From assembly GCF_003597395.2 (NCBI RefSeq), contig NC_133771.1, positions 133,134,462-133,198,461 of the forward strand: a stretch of 64,000 nucleotides of DNA, in the 5' to 3' direction. Position 1 is the stretch's first letter, and every line of letters starts with the position of its first letter. The stretch is from Chelonoidis abingdonii. Its lineage: Eukaryota > Chordata > Testudines > Testudinidae. The translations under genes were made by a program, and so were the position numbers. This document shows positions 30,985 through 44,289 of the stretch, one piece after another. The notes below the pieces were generated by a model. That model ran no database searches. It was given only the letters and a program-made list of their open reading frames with translations, and was not told where the DNA came from.

Positions 30985-33900
30985 GTTATTTTTCTCCAGT
31001 TATGTGCTCTTCACTCCTTATTTCTTAATACATTAGGGACATTGACTTCCCTGAGGTACTGATACAAAGACATGCATTTTCATCTCTAGCACTTCTCAGA
31101 AATGTCAATAAGTGTTGTGTGTGAACCGAACCTGGGATATTTGGGTCAATACATGTGTGTGAACGGGAGTGAAGGGAAGTGGTGGACAGACATGAAGGGA
31201 AGTGGGTTTTTTTTTTTTTTACTCGCTGCATCATTCTACAATGCTAGGTTACCTTCCTCTGCATATAGGGCACCCGTCTCTTTTCCATGTGGCAAATGAA
31301 AGCTGCCCACCAACATCACGGCTGGGGAAGTAACTAACAGAGGCCAACATTTTCAAAAGTGGCCACAGATTATAGGTATGTAACTTGACACACCATTGTC
31401 CTGAGTTTCACAAGAGCTGAGTACCTACAATTCAGATTGAACTCAGCAGGAACTGAGTGCACTCAGCATTTCTGATAATTAAGCCTCAGGTGTTTTAGGC
31501 AAAAATCAGAGCATGTAGAATCAGTGGCCAGTTTTAAAAATGTGGCTCCATGGATCAGAAAATTCACTCTCTCATTCAGCAGCTCTAAGGCTCTAGATAT
31601 AAAAGAGAATTTGACAGTGTCGAGGGTCAGTTTTTATGTTTGGATCTGGCAAAATAGGTTTTTTGTTTTAACTTATTTCCCTGGTAGCCCCAGAAGCAGA
31701 GCAAATATTGTTTTCAAACAAGAGTCTATTGTCTGCTTCCATTTAATTAGGAATACATTCTTCAATTAAAATTCCCTTGGGGAAAATAAAAAGCCCAGGG
31801 CTTCAATTAAATGGAAAAAATGATTTTGCAAAACTTGAAGTTTCACAAAACCCCAAAGGGAAAAGTTCTAAAGGTTTCACACAACTCATAACTCCAGTGG
31901 GTTCCCCAGTCCCTGGTAATCAACCTCATTTGTGGCTCCAGTGCTGAGCCACGGCTGGCCTCTAGTCATTGTGTAACTATGTGGCTTCCAAATGCCTTGA
32001 CACTAGCAGCCAAACTGATTTCTGATGTGCACAAGAGTCAAAGACCACCACTGCATCCAAAGTTATAATCTGGTTCTTAAAATTATTTCAGTCTTGCAGA
32101 GCTCTTGGCCCGTTCTCGTTCTAAGACTGCTGTGCCAAGGTTTCTCCTGAACTCATCTCCTGTGAAACATCATGTTGCAATGCCAGCTGAGTATGAATAA
32201 GGGGTGGGGGGGGAATATCTATCCTATTAAAAAACTGTCAACTACTAGCTGAGCCACTGGGCTGGGGGGAGATTTTTATGAACAAACATTGGAAGCAGAA
32301 CACTTTTCATTTTGGGAAGCTGGGGTGAGAGCTATTTCATAAGTACGCTATTTTAGGGGACATCTAGATAAGAAACTGTTCAATGTGGAGGGGTTGTAAC
32401 CAATTTAGCTCCCTCTCCCTCTGTCAAACACCACTATACAAAGTCCTTATCTTCTAAAAAGAACTAAACTTTGTTCTGGAAACACTTCTGTGGAATGACA
32501 GATGGGATCCTGCAACTCTTGCAGTACATTACTAGAATATTTTCATGGTATATTACTTTTGTTATGGCATATAATATTTATTTAGCGTCACAAATCTCCT
32601 GTCTATATCTATACCTATATCTATCTCCTTACTGAAATATATTGGTAGATGAGAGAACAGAACTAGGTTGGCATGATTCCAATAAGGGCAGTCACATATT
32701 ATGGATCTAGGTACTTTTGCGTTGAAATACAAAGCTTAAATGTACACTCCATCTTTCTCTAGTTTAAGTAACACTTAGATTGCTGCAAGGATCCTGAACT
32801 GAAAACATGGGGCATCTTTAATGCTATGTTTTTAGAACTATCAGTGCAGCTTCTATCTCAGCTGGACTTGTGTGTGTCTGTGTATTAATAGCATGCAAGT
32901 GTTTCTTATTTGAAAATATTTGCATTGTTCCTAATGTACCACAAATATTTAATTTTATGCCCAAAAGAGATGCAGAATCATGTTTGTCTTTCAATTGAAT
33001 ATCAATTTTAGAGCCTACCAGAAAAGAAAATTCTTGTTTGCATCTGGAGAAATCTCTTACTGAAATGTACACCTCGGCCTGTCAAAAGTTTCTTTCATCA
33101 GATGCTGAATATTTCAAGGAACAATTGTTTTCTTTTTCTCCCCAGGCACATGCTTCATGAGTATTCAATAGCATTTAATGCCCTGGATAGGTTCCACAAC
33201 ACTCACCAATGTAAGATGGACCACTAAGGTAGTTGAATAGAGGGAAGCTAAACACAATCAAAGCTTTCCAAGTTAGGGACCCATTTGGATGGCGCCTACA
33301 AAACCCAAACATTTGGAAAAAAGTTACTTTAATTGTGACTCAAAACCAAGACCATAAATAAAACTGTAAGTGGCTCCAGATCCTAACAGCATTGTTAGAG
33401 CAAATGGGCATTGATGCAACAAAGGGTACATCAGTTCCAAAAATAAAACACTCTCAACAATGCTTCCCTACAATAAACTTTCAAGACACTTCTCACTGTA
33501 AAAAACCAACAACAGGGTTATTATTAAAAGGGTGAGAGGAACTTTAGATTGTGTGTTAGAAGTCATTTTTATGCATGCAGCCAACAAACACAGTCCCATT
33601 TAATGTGAAGTGAATAATGTAGATGTCAGGTTGACTGCATACTGGGAATGTTTTAAAACTGAAGGGGGCAGTTTACAGGGGGAAAAAAACATACATAGAA
33701 AGATACATTTATGAAAGGCCCTCCAGTCCATTTTGGTGCTTCCTTTCATTCCCTGTCCTCAGAGGTAGTCCAAAAGAGTCATAGCACTAATGTGTTCTTT
33801 TTAACTGTGGGCAAACCTCCAAAGCTTTGGAGGTTTCGTTCATTTTGGAGGAACATCCAAAAATGTAGATACTTATCCAAAGCTTATCTGAACCTCATTG

Positions 33901-35334
33901 GTTTGGAAATCAGTCTAGAAATCTCTTCAGGCTCTCGCTTGCTCAGGAGTTTGCTAGTGTTTCCAGTATTTTAGCCAGGCCAGAGTTACCACAAGAGCAG
34001 CTGTTTTCATGATATTCTGATACTTCACCTTTCTGTCATGCTCAAGACCAGGAAGAGGAGAGGGGCCTGAAAATTAATAACCAACCTAGGGAGTCAGGAG
34101 AACTATTTTTAGATTGCAAATGAAGGTTTGAGTTTGGTTCAGGAGTATTGATTTTTATCTGAACTGCTTCATTTGTTCTTGATAGAGCTGTGTGGAGGGT
34201 GGAAATTGTGTTTCACGAAGGATCTAGGGATTTCAGAATCTGGTTTTGTTATGATTAGGAACAAAAACTGAAAGTTTGGACATTCTCTGCATAGGAAAAC
34301 TCTGCAAAAATTTGTCTGTCAATCAAAGCCTTTCATTTTGATTTAGACTTTTTTATTTTGTTTTATAATATATAAAATAAAAATGTTTTGAAATGACAAG
34401 TAGTTTCAAAACTAAAAACATTTTTGACTATCATGTCAGAATAGGATTTGCAATATTGTCAGAACTTTTTGTTTTATAAGGGGAGAGGACACAAAATGAA
34501 ATTCTGTCAATATTAACCCAATTTTGAAAAATGTTTACACAACAGAATATCATATTCTAATGGAATTTGGTTCCATCAAAGTTTCTCTGACTAGCTCTAT
34601 TTCCTAACTGGTACCCACCCCTTTCATTTCACTTGCAGGACTGAAAGCACTTTCTACATACTGACAGTGATTATTGTCTCGAAAAATAAAAAGTTTAGGA
34701 AAAGCTTGCAATCTGTTAGATGCTGACATTACATGACATAATAAGTACTAAAGACAAGGAAAGATGACTGAAAATACAGCAAAAATTTAGAAATATTTGT
34801 GCAGATTACAGATCAACAAACAATCCTAGTTGGCTACAAGGGCAATAATGGCTGAAATGAGGGCAAATTCTCAATGTAGCCAAGGCCAGAAGGGCCACGT
34901 CTAGGAAGAGAGGTTAGTGGAATCTCCATGCCCATTAATTCCTTGGCCTTGCTGTCAAGGTTATCCATTAACTATGTCAATTGATATAGCATTTTGTGTG
35001 ATGTGGCCAGCTAGTCACTTGGTATGGTCTGAGTTTCCTGACATCACAGCCCCAAAGAAGAATAGGTAACACAGCACCACTCATTGGCACAGAATCACTA
35101 GGGTAAGATTCTTAGTGCCATGGGTGCAATTAGCAGCCTGAAATTTTAATCAGCATTTAGAGAATAGGTTTTGGGTTTTTTTTGCAAAACTTAAACTTAA
35201 GTAAATAAACTGACTTAAGAATTTTTTTTTTAATTTTAATTTTAGTTTTCAGAGATGGAGTTGGTATTTTATCAGCTGATGAAGATTCAAGACAGTAGAA
35301 ACTGCATCACAGAATCATTGTTAGGGCCACAAGA
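30985..35334. other. Intronic, mostly unannotated
   Basis: No exon recognised. A T run lies at about 31207-31220. About 31340-31500 (TGGCCACAGATTATAGG, GAGCTGAGTACCTACAATTC) looks like an old turtle dispersed repeat. At 34186-34600 an AT-rich segment bounded by AGAGCTG and GACTAGCTCT may be a decayed relative of the element at 14476-15054. Confidence 0.4.
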
Positions 35335-35625
35335 AACATAAGAACAGCCAAACTGGGTCAGACCAAAGGTCCATCTATCCCAGTATCCTGTCTGCCAACA
35401 ATAGCCAATGTCAGGTACTTCAGAGTGAAAGAACAGAACAGTCAATCATCAAGTGATCTATCCCGTGTTGTCCATTCCTAGCGTCTGGCAAACAGAGGCT
35501 AGTGACACATCCCTGTCCATCCTGGCTAATAGCCATTGATGGACCTATTCTCCATGAATGTATCTAGTTCTTTTCTGGACTCACTTATAGTCTTGGTCTT
35601 TACAGCATCCTCTGGAAAGAAAAAC
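35335..35625 (-). mobile_element. CR1-clade LINE 3'-end fragment
   Basis: The plus strand reads AACATAAGAACAGCCAAACT, GGGTCAGACCAAAGGTCCAT and later TCTGGCAAACAGAGGCTAGT, GCTAATAGCCATTGATGGAC. This is the complement of the 3' region of a CR1-like LINE abundant in turtles and crocodilians, with its tail (GTTCTTATGTTT) at the left. It is non-coding and 5'-truncated. Confidence 0.65.
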
Positions 35626-35637
35626 GTTGACTGACAT

Positions 35638-35715
35638 ATCAGAGGTAGCCATGTTCGTCTGTATCCATAAAAACAAGGAGTCTGGTGGTACCTTAAAGAC
35701 TAAGGGATTTATTTG
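35638..35715 (+). mobile_element. Truncated tRNA-derived SINE
   Basis: TATCAGAGGTAGCCATGTTC, GTCTGTATCCATAAAAACAA and GGAGTCTGGTGGTACCTTAA match the head and proximal body of the most common turtle SINE type. The copy breaks off after TTTATTTGGGCATAAG, so the distal body and tail are missing. No target duplication was found. Unlike the other three SINEs, it shows no inverted arm. Confidence 0.7.
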
Positions 35716-36250
35716 GGCATAAGTTGGAGCTCCCATGGGGAAAAACTAGTGGGTGCTTTGCACCCACTGGCAGCCAAGTTCCCCTTGTCCCACCTCTTCC
35801 TCCTCTCCTGAGCGCACTACATCCCCGCTCCTCTGTCTATCTCCCAGCGATTCCTGCCTGGTTGCCGCCAAACAGCTGTTTGGCAGCATTAGCGGGTTCT
35901 AGAAGGGAAGGGGAAGAGTGGGAACATGGCATGCTCAGGGGAGGAGGTGGGGAAGAGTTGGGGCCACAACAGGGATTTGGGGAAGGAGTTGAAATAGGGA
36001 CAGGGAGGGGGCAGAGTTGGGGCAGGGACTTTGGTGAAGGGGTTGGAATGGGAGCAGGGCCTCATGGAAGGAGTGGAGTGGGGATGGGGCTTGAGGTAGA
36101 GGGGGAGTTGAGCACCCAGGGGAAAGCGGGGAAGTTGGCACCTATGTCCATAGGCACAGCCGCCCACAGCTTCCAGCAGCCACGGTTCACCATTACCAAC
36201 CAATGGGAGCTGCGGGAAGCGGTGGCCAGCATGTCCCTGCTGAGATGGAC
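35716..36250. repeat. Turtle interspersed repeat with G-rich body
   Basis: Opens with GTGGGTGCTTTGCACCCACT, a near palindrome. It continues as a degenerate G-rich array (GGGGAAGGAGTTG, GGGGCAGAGTTGGGGCAGGG), then reads GAAGTTGGCACCTATGTCCA, a motif known from turtle repeats. Bases 36165-36240 (CCAATGGGAGCTGCGGGAAG, CGGTGGCCAGCA) share a block with the hairpin element at 57396-57705. The long frames on both strands here are artefacts. Confidence 0.5.
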
Positions 36251-39200
36251 CAGTGAATCAAAAGCAGAGTAGCAGGCTGCAGCACAAAAGACAACTGCAT
36301 CTTGATGTGAGGTGTGTGTGTCACTTGAGGAGTTTCTTTATTTTCTACTCCTATCTAGGAGGGAGTAAAGGAGATGGGGTATGGGGGTTAGGCTTAGAAG
36401 CTATTCTGGGGGAGAAGAAGAGATGGGCAACACCTTTTTGGATTCACAACCCATTTGACCGTAATCCACGTCTGTAAAGAGAAGTGAATTTACCCAGTGC
36501 ACATGTACTGAACTGTCTCAGCATGGGTAAGGTGCATGTAACCAGTGTAAGCTGAGCTATATTTTCTGAATATTGGATGTAAATGTTCAGCTGCCTACAT
36601 ACCTGAAATGCTTTGAGATTGGAATTAAAGTTTAACACAGGGAATTTCAAAAGTAGAATGTTTTTTAAAGTGAAGCCATTGTAATACGTTTAATACAGAC
36701 AGAACTATGCTTTGTTTGCTTTTCTCATTTCCTACTGTTATATGAATACATCTATTCTCCTTTTTGAGATTTGGAAGTGAATTTAGTGCTTTTGAAAGGA
36801 AAAAAAAAAGACAGTGCTAAAGCCAGGCATAGCTAAAGAAGATACACTGGAAAGCTTTGCTAGACAGCTCCAACAGCGGACTTAAATCCTCCTCAACAGC
36901 AGCCCTGCTATCCAAGTCTCAGATGGCACTTGGAGACTGCCAAATACACTTAGTTGAGTAATTTTTACTTAAAATGCACAAAACCCTAAAATCTTGAGAG
37001 CAAAAGGGAAAAAAAACATATTTGTTTCGGGAAACCAAATAGGAATAAGACAGTGCCTTCTCAAGTGTAGGGTTAGTGCATTAATCTACATGGGGCCAGA
37101 TTCCAAACACATTCACATCAGCGGCCACTACAAATCCAAAGTAACTCCAGTATATCTGGTTTATGGTCTCTGCAGGGTTCTAGTTAATGAGATGCTGCCC
37201 TGATGGACACACTGTGTTGCCCCAATGGCGCTGCATAGTCTTGGTCCAGACAGAATGTGCCTATTACATGTGCTGAGATTATATGAGACTAATTATACTG
37301 ATCATTTTTTTAATAGTCAATTTGTCAAATGTTTAGATGAACATTATCCAATCAGTTATCATTACAGTACATATACTATAATACACATTATAAAAAACTG
37401 TACCCTTAAAGTATGCATAGGGATAAAAAACACAGAGGACTGTGATTGGAACATAACATGACACATACGCATGTATGTATCTCTGCTATATTTGATAGGA
37501 TTTCTTTTTGGAGGTAGATGTCAAAGACCTCAGAGACTCAGGATAAAATCCTTTCAGTATAGCCAGGTGGTATCACTCATCTAGCATCCTAAAGGGCAGA
37601 CAGGTCACACACATCTTCCTTTGAAGCCAACATCTATGGCACTTCATGAATCAGCCACTGGAGGGAACCCAAGAACAACATTGATCAGCTCAGTCATCTG
37701 TGTTGGGGCGGGGGGTGGGGGGGGTGACAGTGTCAAAATTCCTCTCTCCACCATGCAATAGGAGTGCCAGAGACACACCTCACTGGGAACCTCAGTGCCC
37801 AGTACTTGCAGCTCCACTTGTCATCAAGTGGGACACACGAAAGACAGTATCAAAGGAATCTTAAAAATGTGAGATTTCTCTCTTTAAATAGAAGATCTTC
37901 TGTAACTGTAGTGCCACGATTCTCCCGAACATGAACCATTTACAGTAATAAGAATGAGCTAACAGCAGGCTAGTGTGGCACAGAAGAGAATTATGGGCTA
38001 AACTGAGAGCTGTCCCTTATACTATGCTACATTTTGAGGTGTTCGACCTATTGAAAAGGCATGTGGGTGGCTCATAAAATGTTTATTGCATGTATCAATT
38101 GGCGTTCGTTTTGAAGCATTTACTTACAGGACTTTTAGTGAGTGTGGTAAGAGAAAGAGAACTTATTTTCCACACTGCATTTAATAGGATTATGTTTCAA
38201 GCAGCATTATCTCGGGAAGGCAGGTTTCAAACATGTCAAAAAATTTTAGGGATTTCAGCCTGAGTGGATTTAGTTGCAAATCTGAACTTTGCACAGGAGA
38301 GTTTATCTTTCCATTGCTTTTCCAAAGAGGCATCGTAAATTACATTTCTGGAAGAAACAAAGCTTTTTGAAAGAGGAGTTCATCTGGTAAATTCTTCCTC
38401 TGTTTAAAGTTCCCTTTCCTTGTCATGTCATGCACTACACAGACAGTGACATAAGCAGATGCTGAAGGACTCTCCAAGCAATGTCTGTGTCATTACCTGA
38501 TGATAGAACTTCATAACACAATTATAGGTCAACATACAAGCACTGACAGTGCTATTTCCTTCAAAAGAAGAAAGACAAAACTTAATGAGCGCAGTTTTCC
38601 ATCATCCTGCACCTTGTCCAGTCATTTACACCAGTGCCAAATGGGTGTAAACCACTTCCACTAGTCTGATGTGGTAGTATTTTACACCCACTAGGCACTG
38701 GAACACCTGGTGCAGGGCGACAGAGAATCAGATCAGGTCCTTAACACTAGATGGCAGAAGCAGAATTGATACCAAGGTGAAATAGTTTGAACCATCCTAT
38801 TATGGATTGGTTTGTGTGTCCCTATGGCTTGGGACAGACCCACAGAGGCAGCACTGTGGAATTAGAAGTAGGACTCCCAAATTGGTACAATGAATGGAGA
38901 GATTGCCAAAAAGTCAGCAGACAAATCAAAAGCAATACACTCATTTTATTTTCAACCATAAATTAATGCAAATCCCAATCCTTATTGGTGATAGCCTCCT
39001 GTCCTGGACAGTGAGGAATTTACAAGAATCCAAGTGAAGGAATGACCAGCATTGTGGTCCCTTTTTGCCAGTGTGGAATGCCATTCCAGACTCCACCGTG
39101 TCACCAACCTCCTGCCAATGATTGATTTCCTCCCTGCTCAAAGGAATAGATTTGTTTTTTTGGCCAAGCCTGTTAGCCACTTCACTTTAAGCCTTGAATA

Positions 39201-42200
39201 CAGAATATGAGGTTACTTTGCTCATTTCGCAGCCATCACTGGTATTTTTATTTCCTGTGATGAAGGTTTGAATATGTTACTGATGGTGAAATTGATTCTA
39301 CCATATGACAAAGAATTTATTGATGAATTACAGATTGCTGAACTAAATCTAGCCCGAGTCCCTACTAATGGTAAATCTACCTGGACTGGTAGGTTCAACA
39401 GGTCAAACAGCCTGTAGCCTCTAATCCACTGCTGGTCTGTAGCAGGCAAGTGCAGATGAGGTCTAGCCCAGGAGTAGACAGTGGGATCCACTGATCTACT
39501 TCCTCTTCTAGGCAGTTTCTGTTATTGGGGCTTCTACAGAGTCCTCGCCAGATTTTAAGGTTGCCATCCATAGAAAAACCTCCAGGGCATGGGGAGGCAG
39601 GCAGAGAGGAGTGCAAATTGCTCACAGTGGTAATTTGCCTCCAAAACATTTGTTACAGAGTACTTACATAGTGTCTTCCATAGCCAAAGTTGTCTCCTCA
39701 AGCCAGAAATTACACCTACAGCACCAAGTGAAGATGTACCCTGAAAGACCCTTCCAAACCAGCTAGTTGATTTTTTTTTCTGAGAGATTCAGCCCTGTTC
39801 AGAGGGGTTAGCAAAAGGCCTGGACACGGATTAAATCACATTTCTGGGCTAAGTGGGACATCAGTTTTGCATAAACCTTGAGCTGGCTCCTCTGCACAGG
39901 GGCAGATTTCACCCTTGTGTGTTTTTCCAACTTCTGAGAGCTTGATTTCTCAACCTTATCATTACATGGATGTGGTTTGTCCGATCTCTGAGTGAAGTCA
40001 AGTATTATTAAAAAGCATATCCCCTTGTTCATACAAGGAGCCACAGGCTCCAAAATAACATCTGCTATCCTTTGTCATCTGCTATCCTTTGTCATCTAAT
40101 AGCATGTATCCTCTCCAGGACAATGATTCCTAATTTAGGTTTGAACATACTGTGCATATATTTCACCTCTACATTCCTGTGCAAAGTTTTACTCCTCATT
40201 TTGCTTTTCAAGAATGATGGACGGAAAACCCAAGAAAGGCTCAGAGGTTCAGTTCAGCAAAACTCCAGAATTTAAGATTTTTTTGGGAGAAGTTCATCCA
40301 AATTATGTGAAACATTTTGGTATAAGAATCTCATAATAGTTTTGATTTGACAGGATTTTGAAGGCATCCAGATTTTAGCCACATTGGAAATACTGCAAGG
40401 GCTGTTGTATTTGGTAGCTGATAAATTTGCAGAGGTATCTGAAATTTAAAAGACTGCCCAATCTCACCCCTCCAAGCAAACAAAAACTCAGATCAGGTTA
40501 ACTTCCCGATTAGGTTAAGATTAAACATTTAGTTCTTATTACATTAGCCTGCTTGTCCACCATCCTACATTTCCACTGAGTGGAATACAGTACATTGTTT
40601 TAATGTCTGGGACAATGCAATGTATGATACCATGAGTCACATTGTAGGAATAGCCAAAAGTTAGAGAGTTTGCTTGCCTGCAAAATATATCATCTCTTGA
40701 AAGCTAGTTTGTCTCTCTAATACCCAGAGGGTGAGGAAGCTCCAAAGTGAGGTTTGTTTTACAACTGTGGCAGGAAAGAACATTTATTTAATACACGCAA
40801 GACGCAATTAAAAGCTTTCATTAAAATTAGATGGGTACAAATAAGTCTAACCACAGGTGAAAACTCATTACTTTCATTAGGCTGCAGTTAAATCAGTGTC
40901 ATGCAGATGCTAGGTTCAGTCCCCCCGAGGGAAACTTTGTATAAAACAGAGGGACATACATGGAAAAAGAGCATGTTTGATGGATGAAAACCTCAGTGAA
41001 ATGTCATGTCATCAGAGTTTAAGAGGTCATAGTTCATATTCCATAGCTAGTCTCTGGCATGCAGGATGTGTTCTCAGGAAGACCCCTGAAGCAGTGTTAG
41101 GCAGAGGGAAAGCAGGTGTGCTACTCCACTCATGTTTGAGAAAGGTAGTGCTAAGCTAATATTTACTTCCCCTGCTTGGCCTTTCTTCTGAATTGCTTCA
41201 TGATTTTTAAAGCTATTAGCATCTTTTAAACCTTTTTTTTTTTTGGCCAATGATATTGCAATTTACTGTAGCTCCCTGTAGAAGTTTTTGCAGATGAAGA
41301 ATGGTAACCAGTTATTTAATCTTTTTTCAGTACTTTGTAATTATAATGTGGCCTGAAGATCTCATATATAAACACGTGCACACACTATCCTGTATTCTCA
41401 ACTTGGATATTGTTCAAGACCTGCTGGTGTTTTGTGCCATGCATCTGAATGCCACTTAGCAAGCAGCTGTATCTAAAGTAGGAATTCTCTAACAGTCCGT
41501 TAATGGGAAGTGGGCTTTGGCAGAGAAATTACAGATGGAGATACTGGAGTTTGAGCAAGTGCTGTAGAGTTTACAGCATTGCAATGAAAATTGTTTGAGT
41601 TCCTCTCTGTTGTTTAGAATGGACTCAGCAAAACTTTTACATTAAAGCCTGTGTTCCTTGTGTACCTCAAATGGTCAATGACAGTTGGGTGTGTGCAAGC
41701 CCTGCACAATCAGTCCCCTTAAATGCAACCAACCAACCATATACTTCTGGACTATGGAAGCTGTCCATTTGGGAAGTAACTGACATCTGAAAGCAGATAA
41801 ACTTGTGAGATGATTTAGTTCCTTCCTCAGCTGTAACGCTGCAAAGATATTAGAATCTATAATTCAAATTGGCCTTGATATGAGAATTGTTCAAATGGAC
41901 AGAGAATTAGCTGAATCAAAAGATTGTAAGCAAAGGCTAATGGAAACACTTCTGATTTGGGGGTGGGAGGTAAGTCCTGGGGTGATGAACTGAAAAAGTA
42001 TAATCATTACATTTTCAGGGTATTACTAAGCTGGTGTATTCCAAATACTAGTGAGGAGAGAGAACAATTTTAGAAGGGAGTTTGAATGGTATGAGATATG
42101 GGAAGGGGAAAAATAAAAATAAGTTAAACATGGAGATACTCCTAGTAAGTCATCAGAGGAGAAATATCCGAAGAGATATTTAGTTGGAGGGAGACACCTG

Positions 42201-44166
42201 GAAAGTGGTAATGCTGAAAGAAAGACTCGGAAATGACAATGGACAGCAATTTTGATATGCGTTTCCAATAATATGAGCTGGGGAAAAAAAATCCAGAGCA
42301 AATGTGGGGTATTTAGGCAGTGGTGTCAGGTAACAGACCTGGGAGGTGATAGCCCTTCTATTATCATCTACATGCACTGATAAGACTGAACATGGCATAA
42401 TGCAGTCCGTTTTGGTCACCTCTTTACTAGAGAGAAATTGACAAGCCAAAGAGAATTGAAAGAGGAGAGCACAGAAATGATTAAGCATACGGAAGGGTTG
42501 ACTTTTGATGAATGAGTAAAACAACAAAATATGTGTAACCTGTTTAAACAACTCACAGCTAAACAAAGACATTTGTGATACTGAAAGAAAAATAGTTTCC
42601 CTCAGAGGCCTAATTTCTAGCACTGCCAACGTCTTTACCAGTCTCTGTGAGTTATGTAAAATATAGTTGGTGAGTCTGCTCACACTCATTTTCTGGAATA
42701 AAAATAGAAACCTGCTATCAGCCTCCTGTACTTATATATCTGGGAGACAATATTATTCAACAACAAAATGCTAGTCTGGCATGTACTGTATAGAAGGAAT
42801 CAGACTCCTTCGCCTCGCTCTGTAGACTGGCATTAATATTCTGAAATTATTGATGTCCAGTGATATACACTTTGACTCATTCTTATATCATGTTAATATT
42901 TATCATGCAGTTGTAAACAAATGAAAGGAAATTGAATTGGTTTTCTATTGAAACGATAGAGAAACTCTGGTCTGATGAAATGACACTTGATATCCACCTT
43001 TCCTTCTACAATACAAATGCAGCTGATTCTACTGTTGCCCAGCTGGTAAACTGAGGGTCCAGATCCCACTTCCATTAAAGCCATGACTTCTAAGGTGCCC
43101 AGCCCAACTTTCAATGAAGATCCCATTGTTGACCCCAACAGCAATGGTAGAGTCTCTTTTAGGTCATGGCTATGCCTGAATTTAAGTGTGCAAGGCAATG
43201 TGTGTGCTTCAGAGTACACTCTATACCCCAAATATTGTGAAATATGAGGTTGGTAGCTTGAGACAGAAGAAGGGATGCTCACCCCCCAGGTAGAGATCTT
43301 CAAAGGTAAAGAAGCTGTGAAAAGAGGAGAGGAACCAGGGCCTATGGAAGGGGAAGAAGAGAGTTGCAGCCAGCCACCCCAAAACTTCGGAAGAAAGCAA
43401 TCCAGGTCTTATTTTTTCCAAAGCAGCCTGCTTATCCCCAAATAAAATGAACTGATTTTTATAGAGCTTTCTTCCTAAAGTCAAACTATTACAAGTTCTT
43501 TACATTATATCAAAACTATATTAATTCCCCTAACATAAAACTTAGTTAACTTAAAGCTAAGGTTGCACAATGGTATTACATATCAATGCAATAAATAAAA
43601 GATATCAAGGAAATCACCACTTAAAGCATCACGAACACTCAAGCAACTGTTCTCCCAAAACTCCATTATGCCCAAACACACTCAAGGCTCCTTAGTTCCA
43701 CAACAAACTCAATTTTCAAACCCACTTACAACCAACCCAGGTGCACCCATCCATTTCATGGCAATCCCGCCCAAATGCATATCCTGAAATCCAGTCTGAC
43801 CTAAATTAAGATATTGGGCCAGATTCTCATCGGAAGTCCTTTGAATTCAATGGAGCAATGCCTATTTATACCAGCTGAGAATCCACTCTATGGATTAAAG
43901 GCATCGATGTATGTGTAATAGTCAGAATTAAGGTGTTGTATCTCCCACAGCTTACTTTCCCCCTGCAGCTGTACAATGCACTGAAATAGCTAACAGTACA
44001 TTATTTAATCTAGCAATGTAAATGTTTCTCAGGTCAATTTACTTGACACTATAATTGGTGGAAGCATTAAATAGGGAAGAGTCTGTTACTCCAAGGGTGA
44101 CTTATTTTGTACCTGAAGCTGCACCTCCATGAGAGCTTTGGCCTTTCCTCTCACAGATATTGCTAG
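36251..44166. other. Intronic, no gene recognised
   Basis: AT-rich DNA without exons or clear transposon ends. A G-rich run is at about 37705-37725. Bases 38620-38720 contain TTTACACCAGTGCC and TTTTACACCCACTAGG, pieces of an old palindromic repeat. About 40694-40712 (CTTGAAAGCTAGTTTGTCTC) may be a scrap of the SINE family at 18866. At 43812-43870 another TTCAATGG-type old repeat is seen. Confidence 0.45.
40061..40094. repeat. 17-bp tandem duplication
   Basis: TCTGCTATCCTTTGTCA occurs twice in direct succession with no mismatch, followed by a third TCT. A recent small duplication or an assembly slip. Confidence 0.85.
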
Positions 44167-44168
44167 TA

Positions 44169-44287
44169 GGGTGACCAGATGGTCTAATTTTATAGGGACA
44201 GTCCTGATTTTTGGGTCTTTTTCTTATATAGGCTCTTACTACCCCCCACCCCCATCCCGATTTTTCACATTTGCTGTCTGGTCACCC
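44169..44287. mobile_element. 119-bp MITE with TA duplication
   Basis: Left end GGGTGACCAGATGG pairs with the right end CTGTCTGGTCACCC over about 12 bp, and TA flanks both ends (44167-44168, 44288-44289). The interior, with TTTTATAGGGACAGTCCTGA and TTTTTCTTATATAGGCTC, is typical of a very common turtle MITE. The duplication suggests the Tc1/mariner group. Confidence 0.75.
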
Positions 44288-44289
44288 TA

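Noticed and set aside
35724..36272. 182-codon plus-strand frame
   Set aside because: Spans a G-rich turtle interspersed repeat; Gly/Glu-rich content mirrors the repeat composition.
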